The translations under genes and the position numbers were made by a program. A stretch of 38,873 nt of DNA. It comes from a bacterium (GTDB lineage: Bacteria; Patescibacteriota; Microgenomatia; UBA1400; PJMF01). The stretch is taken from the NCBI GenBank assembly GCA_900299405.1, contig OMJP01000010.1, positions 1 through 38,873 on the forward strand, in the 5' to 3' direction. Each line of letters starts with the position of its first letter. Positions within the stretch are counted from its first letter, which is position 1. A model generated the notes under the pieces. That model had not been told where the DNA came from, made no database searches, and saw nothing but the letters and a program-made list of their open reading frames with translations. Shown piece by piece: positions 20,945 to 32,390 of this stretch.

Positions 20945-23701
20945 TTAACTCTTCTTCTCTTCCTCTTCTTCCAGCTCAGAAGTCAGAGCGACGGCTACAA
21001 CAGCGTTGTCTTTGGCGAGTTTCATCAAAATGACACCTTGAGTGGGTCGAGTGAGGGTGGGAATTGATTTTTTGCTGATGGGTAGCTTGATGGTTTGGCC
21101 GTCTTTGGTGCTGATCACGACTTCTTTGTGAGCTTCCTCGAGCACTCTAGCGGAAGCGACTTTGCCAGTCTTTTTGGTGATCTCAGAGACCTTGACTCCC
21201 AGGCCAGAGCGTTTTTGCACTGGATATTGATCCAAAGTAGTGCGTTTGCCCATGCCGTTTTCGGTGACGATCAGCAGTGAGGTTTTGGCCAGGTGGTCTT
21301 TATCATTGGGGAAAGCCTCCACGCCGACCACAAAATCATCTTTTTTGAGAGTAATACCCTTTACACCCTTGGTGTCGCGCTGGGAAGCCTTGACCTCTTC
21401 CTCGCTAAAGCGAATCGATTTACCGTCGTGAGTGATGAGCATCAGGTGGTCTTTGCCACTGGTCACCCTGCCCCAAACCAGCTCGTCGCCGTCGTTGAGG
21501 GTGATGGCGACAATGCCGTTTTGGCGGATGTTTTCGTAAAGTTTGACCGCAGTTTTCTTTACCAAACCATTGCGAGTAGCCAAAGTAATGAAATGGTCTT
21601 TATTTTCTTCTTCCTGGTCGACGATCAGCACCGAGCGCACGTTTTCCTCTGGCTGCATGCTGAGTAGATTGACGATTGCGGTCCCCTTCGCTTGTCTGGA
21701 AGCCTCTGGAATCTCGAAAGCCTTCATCCGGAATACCCTACCCTGGTTGGTAAAGATCATCAGCGTGTCGTGAGTGTTGCAGCTGATCACTGCTTGGAGG
21801 ACGTCTTCCTCTTTCATTTTCAGGCCAGCTGCCCCCTTCCCTCCTCTGGATTGGGAGCGCAGGGCTCCGGGATTCATCCGTTTGACGTAACCGCTTTCAG
21901 TGAGGGTAACCACCGCGGCTTCGTTGGCCACTAGGTCTTCTTCGCTAAACTCGCCGACTTTGCCTTTCACTAGCTTGGTCAGGCGCTCGTCACCATAAGT
22001 CTCGATCATTTCCTCGGTTTCAGTGATGATCAGGTCGAGAATATCTTGAGTAGAGGTTAGCAGTTTTAGCAAAGCATCCATCTGTTCTTTGATGGCTTGG
22101 TACTCGTCCTCGATCTTTTTGCGCTCCAGAGCGGCCAGGCGCTTGAGCTGCATGTCGAGAATTGCCGTAGCCTGGATTTCGCTGAGTTTGAATTTCTTCA
22201 TCAAGGCCTCGCGAGCCGCCTCGGTATCTTGCGATTTCTTGATCGTTTCGATGACGTCGTCGAGATTTTGCAAAGCAATCAGCAAGCCCTCCAAAATGTG
22301 GGCACGATTGCGGGCTTCGTTGAGCTCGTATTGGCTGCGTTTGACCACTACTGTTTGGCGGTGGACGACGTATTCGCGCAAAATCTGGCGCAAGTTCATC
22401 AGCTGTGGAGTGCCATCGCTGTTGAGCGCCACCATGTTGGCCGAGAAAGTCGATTGCAGGTCGGAGTATTTGAAGAGCTTGTTGAGCACCACTTTGGGTC
22501 TGGCAGTGCGGCTGAGTTCGATCACCACTCTCATACCAGTACGGTCTGATTCATCGCGCAGATTTTTGATGCCTTCGACTTTTTTGTTTTTGACCAAGTC
22601 AGCGATCTTCATCAGCATTCGGGCTTTGTTCACCTGGTAAGGCAGCTCAGTTACCACGATTTTGTAGCCACTCTTACCGTCTTCCTCGATCGAGGCTTTG
22701 GCGCGCACCACGATCCTGCCCTTGCCAGTACGGTAGGCTTCTTGGATCGCTTTGAAGTCATACATGATGCCCGCAGTGGGAAAATCAGGACCCTGGATGT
22801 GAGTCATCAGGGTGTCGAACTCGATTTCACTGTTGAATTCACCGGTGAGCTCTTCTGGCTTGGCGGCCAAAACAGCATCGATCGCCTCATTGTCAGCTAT
22901 TTCCTGACTACCGATCTTGGCTTTTTTGGCTTTGGCCGAGGCAGCTTGGGCTTTTTTCAGTTGCTCAGCAGTGAGTACAGGCTTTTCGACCTCTGATTTA
23001 CCCTCTTTGATCATGGCAATGATGGCATTGCTGACTTCGGTCAGGTTATGAGGTGGAATCTTGGTAGCCATGCCGACCGCAATACCCTCGGAACCCATTA
23101 GCAACAGATTGGGAATGCGGGTGGGTAGCACTGCGGGCTCTTGGAGCGAGCCATCAAAGTTATCGACAAAAGGGACGGTTTCTTTATTGATGTCTGCCAG
23201 TAGTTCCTGAGCAATCTTGGCCATTCTGGCTTCGGTGTAACGCATGGCAGCGGGATTGTCGCCGTCGACCGAGCCGAAGTTACCCTGACCATCGACCAAG
23301 GGATAACGCATGCTGAAGTCTTGTGCCAAACGCACCATCGCCATGTAGACTGAGGAATCACCATGGGGGTGATATTTACCCAAGACGTCTCCGACAATCC
23401 GAGCTGATTTTTTGTAAGCGCTGGTCGGACCGATGCCACTTTTGTGCATCGAGTAAAGGATCCGGCGGTGGACCGGCTTCATGCCGTCACGCACATCTGG
23501 TAATGCTCGAGAGACAATGACGCTCATGGCGTAATCGAGGTAAGACTTCTCCATCTCGGACACAATCGAGGTATGCTTCACTCGACCGTAATCGGTTTCT
23601 TCGATTTGACCAATCTTGGCGCCGTTGCCGTTTTGCTCTGCAGCCTCAGTCATTTCTTCTTGTTCTTCTGCTGGTAGTTGTTTTTCTTGATCGTCTGCCA
23701 T
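20945..23701 (-). CDS. gyrA: DNA gyrase subunit A
   Basis: The cleavage-religation subunit of gyrase. The 918-aa protein has the winged-helix/CAP region ([20 protein letters not shown]), the catalytic tyrosine Y155 in [10 protein letters not shown], the tower domain and a C-terminal pinwheel. The pinwheel carries a GyrA-box-like QSRGGKG (617-623), which marks gyrase rather than ParC. There is a 40-residue acidic N-terminal extension. A Lys/Ala/Glu-rich insertion of about 58 residues (about 234-292) sits just before [14 protein letters not shown]. The gene lies 23 bases after ppaC with no Shine-Dalgarno, in a gyrB-ppaC-gyrA operon. The stop is 24 bases from tRNA-Ala on the opposite strand. Confidence 0.96.
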   Translation of the reverse strand: MADDQEKQLPAEEQEEMTEAAEQNGNGAKIGQIEETDYGRVKHTSIVSEMEKSYLDYAMSVIVSRALPDVRDGMKPVHRRILYSMHKSGIGPTSAYKKSARIVGDVLGKYHPHGDSSVYMAMVRLAQDFSMRYPLVDGQGNFGSVDGDNPAAMRYTEARMAKIAQELLADINKETVPFVDNFDGSLQEPAVLPTRIPNLLLMGSEGIAVGMATKIPPHNLTEVSNAIIAMIKEGKSEVEKPVLTAEQLKKAQAASAKAKKAKIGSQEIADNEAIDAVLAAKPEELTGEFNSEIEFDTLMTHIQGPDFPTAGIMYDFKAIQEAYRTGKGRIVVRAKASIEEDGKSGYKIVVTELPYQVNKARMLMKIADLVKNKKVEGIKNLRDESDRTGMRVVIELSRTARPKVVLNKLFKYSDLQSTFSANMVALNSDGTPQLMNLRQILREYVVHRQTVVVKRSQYELNEARNRAHILEGLLIALQNLDDVIETIKKSQDTEAAREALMKKFKLSEIQATAILDMQLKRLAALERKKIEDEYQAIKEQMDALLKLLTSTQDILDLIITETEEMIETYGDERLTKLVKGKVGEFSEEDLVANEAAVVTLTESGYVKRMNPGALRSQSRGGKGAAGLKMKEEDVLQAVISCNTHDTLMIFTNQGRVFRMKAFEIPEASRQAKGTAIVNLLSMQPEENVRSVLIVDQEEENKDHFITLATRNGLVKKTAVKLYENIRQNGIVAITLNDGDELVWGRVTSGKDHLMLITHDGKSIRFSEEEVKASQRDTKGVKGITLKKDDFVVGVEAFPNDKDHLAKTSLLIVTENGMGKRTTLDQYPVQKRSGLGVKVSEITKKTGKVASARVLEEAHKEVVISTKDGQTIKLPISKKSIPTLTRPTQGVILMKLAKDNAVVAVALTSELEEEEEKKS

Positions 23702-23724
23702 ATTAATTAGTAGTTAAGGGTTGT

Positions 23725-24669
23725 TTATTTTTCTAAAGCCTTTTCGATTGCCGGAGCGATTTCTTTTTTACGAGACATTTTCGGTCCGATATTGAGGATG
23801 TTGTTTTTTACTTGGCCGCCAAAGGCTTTTTCTGCTACTGCTGCCTCATCATCTCCCAGGATAAGCAATTTGGTGTTCACTTGCAAAATATCGGTAATGG
23901 CGACGAACAGCAGCTCGACATCTTCTGCTTGCTTTACTTTGTTCATCGCTGCCAGTAGAGCCTCTTTTTTTTCTGCCAAAATCTCGGCTTGTTCGACAGT
24001 TTCCAGCTGGTCGATAAAGGTCGACCTAGCAAAACCAAAGACTTTGTAGTCATTGCGGACGATTTCCTCGTCACTGAGAGAAGAAACATCTGATTTGGCC
24101 TTGAAAATCTCCAAGGTAAAAGCCTCGACATCAGCAATGCCCGCCAGTTCAGCCAGCTCAGCGCCGAATTTACGATCCTGATCAGTAGTGGTGGCTGATT
24201 TATAACCGACAGTGTCAGATAAAATTGCTGCCAACATCAAGCCAGCCAAAGTTTGGTCAGGCTTAACCCCCTCTCGCTTCATGAGGAAATAGACAATGGT
24301 CGAGGTTGAGCCCCAAGCTTTGAAGTTCAAGAAAATCGGCTGAGTAAAACTGAAGCTAGGCTTATGATGATCCACGATTTCTGCGATCTGCTCGACCGGC
24401 AAGTCATTGAGGTGCTGTGACTCTTCGTTGTGATCCACCAGCACGATCTTGTCGTCTTCATTGATTGCTTCAGCTGTGATCTGGCGCGGAGCTTCCACCC
24501 CAAACTTCTCGAACACAAAACTGGTTTCCGGATTCAGCGGATCGACAATTACTGCCTCGGGATTTTCATAACCAAAGGAAGGCTCTTGCTTGAACAAATC
24601 TTCCAAAGCCATCGCGGCGACGACTGCGTCGGTGTCTGGTTTCTGGTGGCCGATGATATAGGTTTTCAT
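23725..24669 (-). CDS. ppaC: Manganese-dependent inorganic pyrophosphatase (family II)
   Basis: A DHH-superfamily pyrophosphatase that hydrolyses PPi and so pulls nucleic-acid synthesis forward. The 314-aa protein has the N-terminal GHQKPDTDA (H8, D12, D14), VLVDHNEES (D79, H80) and DHH (100-102). The C-terminal DHHA2 motif SRKK (299-302) identifies family II pyrophosphatases rather than exonuclease or NrnA-type DHH proteins. Length is normal and no CBS domains are inserted. It sits between gyrB (14-base gap) and gyrA (23-base gap), so all three are probably co-transcribed. Confidence 0.93.
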   Translation of the reverse strand: MKTYIIGHQKPDTDAVVAAMALEDLFKQEPSFGYENPEAVIVDPLNPETSFVFEKFGVEAPRQITAEAINEDDKIVLVDHNEESQHLNDLPVEQIAEIVDHHKPSFSFTQPIFLNFKAWGSTSTIVYFLMKREGVKPDQTLAGLMLAAILSDTVGYKSATTTDQDRKFGAELAELAGIADVEAFTLEIFKAKSDVSSLSDEEIVRNDYKVFGFARSTFIDQLETVEQAEILAEKKEALLAAMNKVKQAEDVELLFVAITDILQVNTKLLILGDDEAAVAEKAFGGQVKNNILNIGPKMSRKKEIAPAIEKALEK

Positions 24670-24683
24670 AATTAGTTAATAGT

Positions 24684-26771
<2,088 letters not shown>

Positions 26772-26776
26772 TCATT

Positions 26777-27472
26777 CTAATCTAAAGTGAGTCGATGTAT
26801 GGCAAATAGAAAGTGTTCCAAGACTAACCTCACATTACCATTTTTCTCCAATGAATCAAGAGCTGCTGAGAGATTTTTCATGATGGCTGGCGATAATTTG
26901 GTTTGTCCAGTAGCAGCTTGATAAATGACCGAGCGCAGAGTTTTCTGAGCGACGTCACGATCTTTGAGTTTTTCTGCCAAATCGATGACGTGCTGGTAGG
27001 AAAACTGTTGTGGTTGGGCGAGAAATTTTTGTAGCAGCTCAAGCTCGGCGCTGGGTTGCTGTTTTTCATCAGCCTGGTTGGCGGGGCTGGTCCACAAAAT
27101 CTCTCGGCAGCGGGAAACAATGGTGGGTAGTAACTGGTGGCCGGAACGAGCCACCAAAATGACCTGTGAATTGCTGGGCGGCTCTTCGATTAGTTTGAGC
27201 AAAGCATTTTGGGCTGCCAAGGTGGCCGTTTGGGCGCCACATAGCACCACACCCTGCTGTTCATCTTTTCCCCTAGAGAAACCCAAGTGGCTCACGATCT
27301 CCCTCACCAAATCAATTTTGACCGTCTCCCCTGCCCCATTGAAATAAATCGCTTGTGAGTTCTGCTGTTGCTCTGCTAAAAAATCTTTAGCCGCCTGCTG
27401 GTGATCGACTCCTTCTGGAACAACGAGCAAGATTGATACAGAAAGATTGGCTGACGCTGCTTTTTTTCCCAT
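26777..27472 (-). CDS. holB: DNA polymerase III delta-prime-like clamp loader subunit
   Basis: A 231-aa protein resembling the delta-prime subunit that helps load the sliding clamp. The AAA+ core is visible as TLAAQNALLKLIEEPPSNSQ (about 87-106) and LLPTIVSRCREILW, with the SRC motif typical of delta-prime and gamma/tau. No Walker A is present; delta-prime is naturally inactive, and here the N-terminal segment is also shortened. The C-terminal helical collar domain is recognisable but weak. The ATG at 27472 lies 12 bases after a minus-strand TATAAT shared with the divergent pilB promoter. It may be a clamp-loader subunit other than HolB proper. Confidence 0.82.
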   Translation of the reverse strand: MGKKAASANLSVSILLVVPEGVDHQQAAKDFLAEQQQNSQAIYFNGAGETVKIDLVREIVSHLGFSRGKDEQQGVVLCGAQTATLAAQNALLKLIEEPPSNSQVILVARSGHQLLPTIVSRCREILWTSPANQADEKQQPSAELELLQKFLAQPQQFSYQHVIDLAEKLKDRDVAQKTLRSVIYQAATGQTKLSPAIMKNLSAALDSLEKNGNVRLVLEHFLFAIHRLTLD

Positions 27473-27484
27473 AGTGTTTGTGTC

Positions 27485-27492
27485 ATTATATT
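27485..27492. promoter_or_regulatory. Overlapping divergent -10 boxes, holB and pilB
   Basis: The minus strand reads TATAAT (27490-27485), 12 bases before the holB ATG. The plus strand reads TATATT (27487-27492), seven bases before the pilB ATG. The hexamers share four bases. The two start codons are only 27 bases apart. Confidence 0.6.
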
Positions 27493-27499
27493 ACAGACT

Positions 27500-29272
27500 A
27501 TGAATAAGCCTGCCCAGGTTACTCCAGCAGCTGATTTTTCTGTTTCGCCGCAAAACTTTCTTGACGTGTTGGTCAAAGAAGGTAAACTGACGGCCGAGCA
27601 GGTCAGCCAGGTGCGCAACAAACAGTTGCAGACTGGCGGTGGTTACGAAGATATTTTGCAGCAGGACAAATTGGCTACCGAGCTGGAAATCGTCGAAGCC
27701 AAAGCAAAACTCAACGACATTCCTCTAATTCGCATCGCGGAAACTAGTGTTTCTCCAGAGGCACTCAATGTTGTCGGCGAGGGGGTAGCTCAGCGCTATC
27801 AGGCCTTGCCTTTCACTTATGACAAACAAAACGGAATTCTCAAAGTGGCGATGGCTGACCCACTGGATTTGTCAGCCACCAACTTTTTAAAACAAAAAAC
27901 AGGCATGAGTCTGGAGCTTTACTATGCCCTGCCCTCTGAGCTGGGCCGGGCGCTGACCGAGCGCTACTCCCAAGATATTTCTTCGGAAGTGACTCAGGCT
28001 CTGGAGCAATCCGATGGCCCTGCCGAACAAGTAGTCAAAGAAACCTCGGCGGCTTCCCGAGCGGAAGTGGTTCGCGATGCGCCAGTCAATAGAATCGTCG
28101 AGACGATTTTGGAGTTTGCGATCAAGGCCAGAGCTTCTGATATTCACGTCGAGCCTCAGGCTGGCAGGACCAGGATTCGTTACCGGATTGATGGTTTGTT
28201 GACCGAGAAACTAGTGCTCCCCAAAAGTGTTCACGATGCGGTGGTGTCGCGGATCAAGATCTTGGCCAATTTGAAGATCGATGAGCGACGTTTGCCACAG
28301 GATGGACGGTTCAATTACAGTGCCGAAGGTAAAGAGATTGATCTGCGTGTGTCGAGCTTGCCGACGATTTATGGTGAGAAAGTAGTGATGCGGTTGCTGG
28401 AGAAAAACACGGCGGTGCCGTCGTTGGAAGATTTGGGTCTCCATGGCTTGGCCCTGCAGTGGGTGCAGGAAAGCATCAAAGTGCCCCGTGGGATTATTTT
28501 GGTAACTGGTCCGACTGGATCTGGTAAGACCACGACGCTTTACTCGATTCTGCACAAAATCAATACTCCTAAAGTCAACATCATGACGATCGAGGATCCG
28601 GTCGAGTATCAGATCACTGGTGTCAGTCAGGTGCAGGTCAACCCTCAGGCTGGACTGACTTTTGCCAATGGTTTGCGGTCTTTTTTGCGGCAGGATCCTG
28701 ACGTGATCATGGTCGGAGAAATTCGTGATACTGAAACGGCCGAGTTGGCGGTTCAGGCCTCGCTGACTGGTCACTTGGTGTTCTCTACCCTACATACTTC
28801 GTCGGCTGCTGGAGCTTTGCCGCGGTTGTTGGACATGGGGGCCGAGCCCTTTTTGCTCTCCTCCACTATTACGATGATCATGGCGCAGCGGGTGGTGCGG
28901 CGCATCAATCCTGAATTCCGAGAAGAATACACTCCAGATCCAGCAGTAGTGGAAGACATCAAGCAGGTCTTGGGAGAGCGCTACACTCAGTGGTGCCAGC
29001 AGAACCAACGCGATCCGAATAACCCAATTCTCTATCGACCTTCAAGCGACATTCCTGCTACTGAATCTGATTATTTGGGCAGAGTCGGTATTTTTGAAGT
29101 TTTGCCAGTCACTGAGCAGGTCAGTCATTTGATTACCCAGAAAGCCTCTGACGCAGAGATCGAAAAGGTGGCCTTAGCCAACGGGATGTTGCTGATGAAG
29201 CAGGACGGTTATCTCAAGGCTTTGGCTGGTATTACAACAATTGAGGAAGTATTACGGGTAGCTGAAGTTTAA
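27500..29272 (+). CDS. pilB: Type IV pilus extension ATPase PilB/GspE
   Basis: The cytoplasmic hexameric motor that drives pilin polymerisation. The 590-aa protein has an N-terminal MshEN-like domain (about 18-155) and an N2 domain starting at APVNRIVETILEFAIKARAS. The motor follows: Walker A GPTGSGKTT (337-345), Asp box TIEDPVEY, Walker B region RQDPDVIMVGEIRD (397-410) and His box TGHLVFSTLHT. The usual C-terminal tetracysteine zinc motif is absent; that position reads QRVVRRINPEFREEY. It opens the pilus operon with a near-leaderless promoter. pilT follows after 18 bases. Confidence 0.95.
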   Translation: MNKPAQVTPAADFSVSPQNFLDVLVKEGKLTAEQVSQVRNKQLQTGGGYEDILQQDKLATELEIVEAKAKLNDIPLIRIAETSVSPEALNVVGEGVAQRYQALPFTYDKQNGILKVAMADPLDLSATNFLKQKTGMSLELYYALPSELGRALTERYSQDISSEVTQALEQSDGPAEQVVKETSAASRAEVVRDAPVNRIVETILEFAIKARASDIHVEPQAGRTRIRYRIDGLLTEKLVLPKSVHDAVVSRIKILANLKIDERRLPQDGRFNYSAEGKEIDLRVSSLPTIYGEKVVMRLLEKNTAVPSLEDLGLHGLALQWVQESIKVPRGIILVTGPTGSGKTTTLYSILHKINTPKVNIMTIEDPVEYQITGVSQVQVNPQAGLTFANGLRSFLRQDPDVIMVGEIRDTETAELAVQASLTGHLVFSTLHTSSAAGALPRLLDMGAEPFLLSSTITMIMAQRVVRRINPEFREEYTPDPAVVEDIKQVLGERYTQWCQQNQRDPNNPILYRPSSDIPATESDYLGRVGIFEVLPVTEQVSHLITQKASDAEIEKVALANGMLLMKQDGYLKALAGITTIEEVLRVAEV

Positions 29273-29290
29273 AAATCTGGAGTTAAATCT

Positions 29291-30373
29291 ATGACAGAAA
29301 ACAACACACAAACCACTAGCATGCAGGCCTTACTAGAGATGGTGGTGACGCGCGGCGGCTCGGATCTTCACATATTGGTCGGCTCTCCACCCCACGTGCG
29401 AATCGCCAACCAGCTCTATCCGGTCGAAAACCTGCCGCCGCTCACCGTGGAGGCTGCCGAGCAGCTGATCTTGCCCCTGATGAACCCCGAGCAGCAGGAG
29501 TACTTCCGCACCAATCGCGAACTGGACTTCAGCTACCAATACAGCGATCGTGGTCGTTTCCGGGTCAATGTTTATTACGAAAAAGGTCGTATTGCTGCTG
29601 CTTTACGCTTAATTCCTTTACAGATCAAAACTATCGATGAGCTCGGTCTGCCAAGTGTTTTTCACCAACTAACCCAGTTTTCTCAAGGATTGGTGCTAAT
29701 TACTGGTCCCACTGGTGAGGGAAAATCGACCACTTTGGCGGCGATGATCGACGAGATCAACCACACGCGCAGTGAACACATCATCACTGTTGAGGATCCA
29801 GTAGAGTTTGTTTACCGACCGGATAAAAGCATTATTTCCCAGCGCGAAGTCGGCAAAGACACTCACTCTTGGGAAATAGCCTTGCGTTCGGCTTTGCGTG
29901 AGGATCCTGATGTAGTGCTGGTCGGTGAAATGCGAGATCTGGAGACCATTGCCGCCGCCATCACCATTGCCGAAACCGGCCATTTGGTTTTAGCTACTTT
30001 GCACACCGCTACTGCTGCTCAGACGATTGACCGCATTATCGACGTTTTCCCTAGTCACCAGCAGGATCAGGTCAGGATGCAGCTGGCTGCTACTTTACGC
30101 TATGTGGCTTCGCAAAGACTGGTGAGCAAAAAAGATGGCAGTCTGACGGCAGTTTTTGAGTTACTTTCGGCCAACTCAGCAGTGCAAAACCTAATCAGAG
30201 AGAGCAAAACTTACCAAATCGACAACGTCATCCAGACCTCGGCCAACGAAGGGATGATGCTGATCGAAGCCAATTTGGCTCAACTGGTCAGACAAGGGGT
30301 CATCACCAAAGAGCAGGCGCTCAAAAAGGCCTTTCGCCCCCACGAATTATCGAGATTGTTGGGAGAGGGTTAG
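29291..30373 (+). CDS. pilT: Type IV pilus retraction ATPase PilT
   Basis: The motor that depolymerises the pilus, giving twitching and DNA uptake. The 360-aa protein has the PilT N-terminal domain (SDLHILVGSPPHVRI). Walker A is GPTGEGKST (139-147), with Glu where Ser is usual, followed by TVEDPVEFVY, REDPDVVLVGEMRD and ATLHTATAAQTIDRIIDVFP. The late NSAVQNLIRESK corresponds to the AIRNLIRE motif needed for retraction. GGAG lies 8 bases before the ATG. It is the second gene of the pilus operon, so pili here should be dynamic. Confidence 0.95.
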   Translation: MTENNTQTTSMQALLEMVVTRGGSDLHILVGSPPHVRIANQLYPVENLPPLTVEAAEQLILPLMNPEQQEYFRTNRELDFSYQYSDRGRFRVNVYYEKGRIAAALRLIPLQIKTIDELGLPSVFHQLTQFSQGLVLITGPTGEGKSTTLAAMIDEINHTRSEHIITVEDPVEFVYRPDKSIISQREVGKDTHSWEIALRSALREDPDVVLVGEMRDLETIAAAITIAETGHLVLATLHTATAAQTIDRIIDVFPSHQQDQVRMQLAATLRYVASQRLVSKKDGSLTAVFELLSANSAVQNLIRESKTYQIDNVIQTSANEGMMLIEANLAQLVRQGVITKEQALKKAFRPHELSRLLGEG

Positions 30374-30385
30374 CCCTAGAAATAT

Positions 30386-31588
30386 ATGCCGATTTTTTCT
30401 TACACCGCCAAAAACACCCACGGCGAGACTGTCAAAGGCAAAGTCGAGGCTCAAGCCAAAGATCAAGCTGCTTCGATTTTGATCAGTCGTCAATTATTGG
30501 TGATCGATGTCGTGCCACTGACTGATTCGGGTCTGTCGATGGTCAATAGTTTTCTCAACAAAGTTAAGCACGAAGATTTAGTAAACTTTACTCGGCAGCT
30601 GGCAACGATGATCGAGTCAGGCCTGCCGTTGGCCAAGGCTTTGTCGATTTTGCGCGAACAAAACAACCCTGCGATGGGAGAAGTGGTTGGTAATTTGCTG
30701 CGTGAGATCGAGGGTGGCAGCACTTTTTCCCAAGCTTTGGCCAAACAGCCAGATGTATTCAACCGTATCTATATCCAGCTGATCAAAGCAGGAGAAATCG
30801 GCGGCGTCTTGGACCAAGTCTTGAATAAACTGGCCGAAAACCTGGAGAAAGACAAAGAGTTCCGTGCCAAAACCAAAGGGGCAATGATTTATCCAGTGAT
30901 CGTCATGTCAGCAATGCTGGTGGTAGGTTTCGTGATGATGGTGTTTGTGATTCCCAAACTCTCAGATATGTACACTGATTTTGGGGCCGAGCTGCCTCTG
31001 CCGACCTTAATTCTGATTTCGATGGCAAACTTTGTTAGTCGTTTTTGGTGGCTGTTTGTTTTGCTAGCTATTGGGGCGGTTTTTGGCTTGCGGTCTTGGA
31101 AGCGCACTCCTCTGGGAGAAAGAAAGCTTGACCAGTTACTACTAAAGATGCCGATTATTGGCTCTTTGCGCGAACGAGTGATTTTGACGAACTTTACCAG
31201 AACTTTGTCGTTGCTGCTGACTGCGGGGGTGCCGCTGCTAAACTCTTTGGCGATCGTGTCGCAATCAATGGCTAGTGCTCTGTATCGCGATGCGATGACC
31301 GAAGTGACCAAAAAAGTAGAAAAAGGCGTTGCCCTTTCTCGGGCTATGTCGGTTTATGACCTCTTTCCGGGCATCTTACACCAGATGCTTTCGGTGGGTG
31401 AAGAAACAGGCAAACTCGATGAAGTACTGCTCAAACTTTCGAGTTATTTCGAGGCTGAAAGTGAGCAGGCAGTCAAAAACCTGACCTCAGCAATGGAGCC
31501 CGTGATCATGGTGGTTCTCGGTCTGGGTGTTGGGGCAATGGTGATCGCTATCATCATGCCGATCTACAGTCTGACCAGTCAGTTTTAG
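30386..31588 (+). CDS. pilC: Type IV pilus inner-membrane platform protein PilC/GspF
   Basis: Platform on which PilB and PilT act. The 400-aa protein begins MPIFSYTAKNTHGETVKGKV, typical of the family. It has two T2SSF helical-bundle repeats (about 60-190 and 265-385) separated and followed by membrane helices (MIYPVIVMSAMLVVGFVMMV; WWLFVLLAIGAVFGL; the C-terminal VIMVVLGLGVGAMVIAIIMP). FTRQLATMIESGLPLAKAL and FTRTLSLLLTAGVPLLNSL are the matching repeat starts. Length is normal. It follows pilT after 12 bases in the same operon. Confidence 0.95.
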   Translation: MPIFSYTAKNTHGETVKGKVEAQAKDQAASILISRQLLVIDVVPLTDSGLSMVNSFLNKVKHEDLVNFTRQLATMIESGLPLAKALSILREQNNPAMGEVVGNLLREIEGGSTFSQALAKQPDVFNRIYIQLIKAGEIGGVLDQVLNKLAENLEKDKEFRAKTKGAMIYPVIVMSAMLVVGFVMMVFVIPKLSDMYTDFGAELPLPTLILISMANFVSRFWWLFVLLAIGAVFGLRSWKRTPLGERKLDQLLLKMPIIGSLRERVILTNFTRTLSLLLTAGVPLLNSLAIVSQSMASALYRDAMTEVTKKVEKGVALSRAMSVYDLFPGILHQMLSVGEETGKLDEVLLKLSSYFEAESEQAVKNLTSAMEPVIMVVLGLGVGAMVIAIIMPIYSLTSQF

Positions 31589-31601
31589 TCTTTGACTTGC
31601 C

Positions 31602-31631
31602 TTGACTACTCGATTTAGTGTAGAGTATTAA
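31602..31631 (+). promoter_or_regulatory. Promoter of the major pilin gene
   Basis: TTGACT (31602-31607), an 18-bp spacer, TATTAA (31626-31631), then a leader with AGGGAG before the ATG. A second TTGACT lies ten bases upstream (31592-31597). Confidence 0.6.
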
Positions 31632-31659
31632 CAGTTAATTAATTAACCAAAGGGAGACT

Positions 31660-32319
31660 ATGAAGTTACTGCCCACTATCAAAACCGCGCTGCAAACAGC
31701 AATCGGCGCTACTCGTCAATCAGGACGAGGTTTTACCATGATCGAGTTGCTGATCGTGATTGCCATTCTCGGTATTTTGGCGATCGCTGTTTTATCTGCT
31801 ATCAACCCTATTGAACAGATCAACCGTAGTCGAGACACTGGTAGCCGCTCCGATGCAGAGCAGCTCATTAGTGCCATCGATCGTTACTATGCTTTCAATG
31901 GTTATTATCCTTGGCAGACCGGCGCAGCCGACACTGCTAACGCTGCTTTGGCTTGGACTCAGTTCGAGGATTCCACTGATCTAACCGACAGTGGTGGCAC
32001 TTGTAAAGTAGCTGAAAAACTTGGTACGGCCACTACCGCTGGTTGTACTGGGGCCGATGAGCTCAAACAGAGCTTTTTGGACAGGGTCTCGGCCACTTCT
32101 TACAACTTCCTTTATCTCTACAATGATGGAGCTCAGGGAAGTAGCACTTATGCTTGTTTTGCTCCTCGTTCCCAGGCTTTTGTCCAGGAGGTCGAGCAAC
32201 GACTTGATCCAGATGGTGATGGCACTTTGGACAACTATCCAGCCGATTATCCGTCCGATGACGCGATTGGTAATACCACTGAATGTGGTACCGCTGGAAA
32301 CTGTGTCTGCTTGCCATAA
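31660..32319 (+). CDS. Type IV prepilin, probable major pilin
   Basis: A 219-aa pilin precursor. The class III signal is GRG/FTMIELLIVIAILG: cleavage after G24, F25 at +1 and E at +5, followed by the hydrophobic helix. The leader of 24 residues is long for a type IVa-like pilin. The mature domain carries several cysteines (GTCKVAEKL, TAGCTG, TYACF, ECGTAGNCVCLP), suggesting one or two disulfides. It has its own promoter, a clear Shine-Dalgarno and a terminator directly after it, unlike the minor pilins downstream. That unit structure is my reason for calling it the major subunit. PilD (next gene) would process it. Confidence 0.85.
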   Translation: MKLLPTIKTALQTAIGATRQSGRGFTMIELLIVIAILGILAIAVLSAINPIEQINRSRDTGSRSDAEQLISAIDRYYAFNGYYPWQTGAADTANAALAWTQFEDSTDLTDSGGTCKVAEKLGTATTAGCTGADELKQSFLDRVSATSYNFLYLYNDGAQGSSTYACFAPRSQAFVQEVEQRLDPDGDGTLDNYPADYPSDDAIGNTTECGTAGNCVCLP

Positions 32320-32339
32320 GCTGATTAATAAGCAACGAG

Positions 32340-32366
32340 AAACACCCCGCTCAGGCGGGGTGTTTT
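32340..32366 (+). terminator. Intrinsic terminator after the major pilin gene
   Basis: AAACACCCCGC (32340-32350) pairs with GCGGGGTGTTT (32355-32365) around TCAG, followed by T. The stem is perfect, 11 bp and GC-rich. Confidence 0.92.
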
Positions 32367-32378
32367 AGTTAAACAAGG

Positions 32379-32384
32379 TATACT
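32379..32384 (+). promoter_or_regulatory. -10 box of pilD
   Basis: TATACT, six bases before the pilD ATG; the intervening GGAGAT could instead act as a Shine-Dalgarno on read-through RNA. Confidence 0.45.
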
Positions 32385-32390
32385 GGAGAT

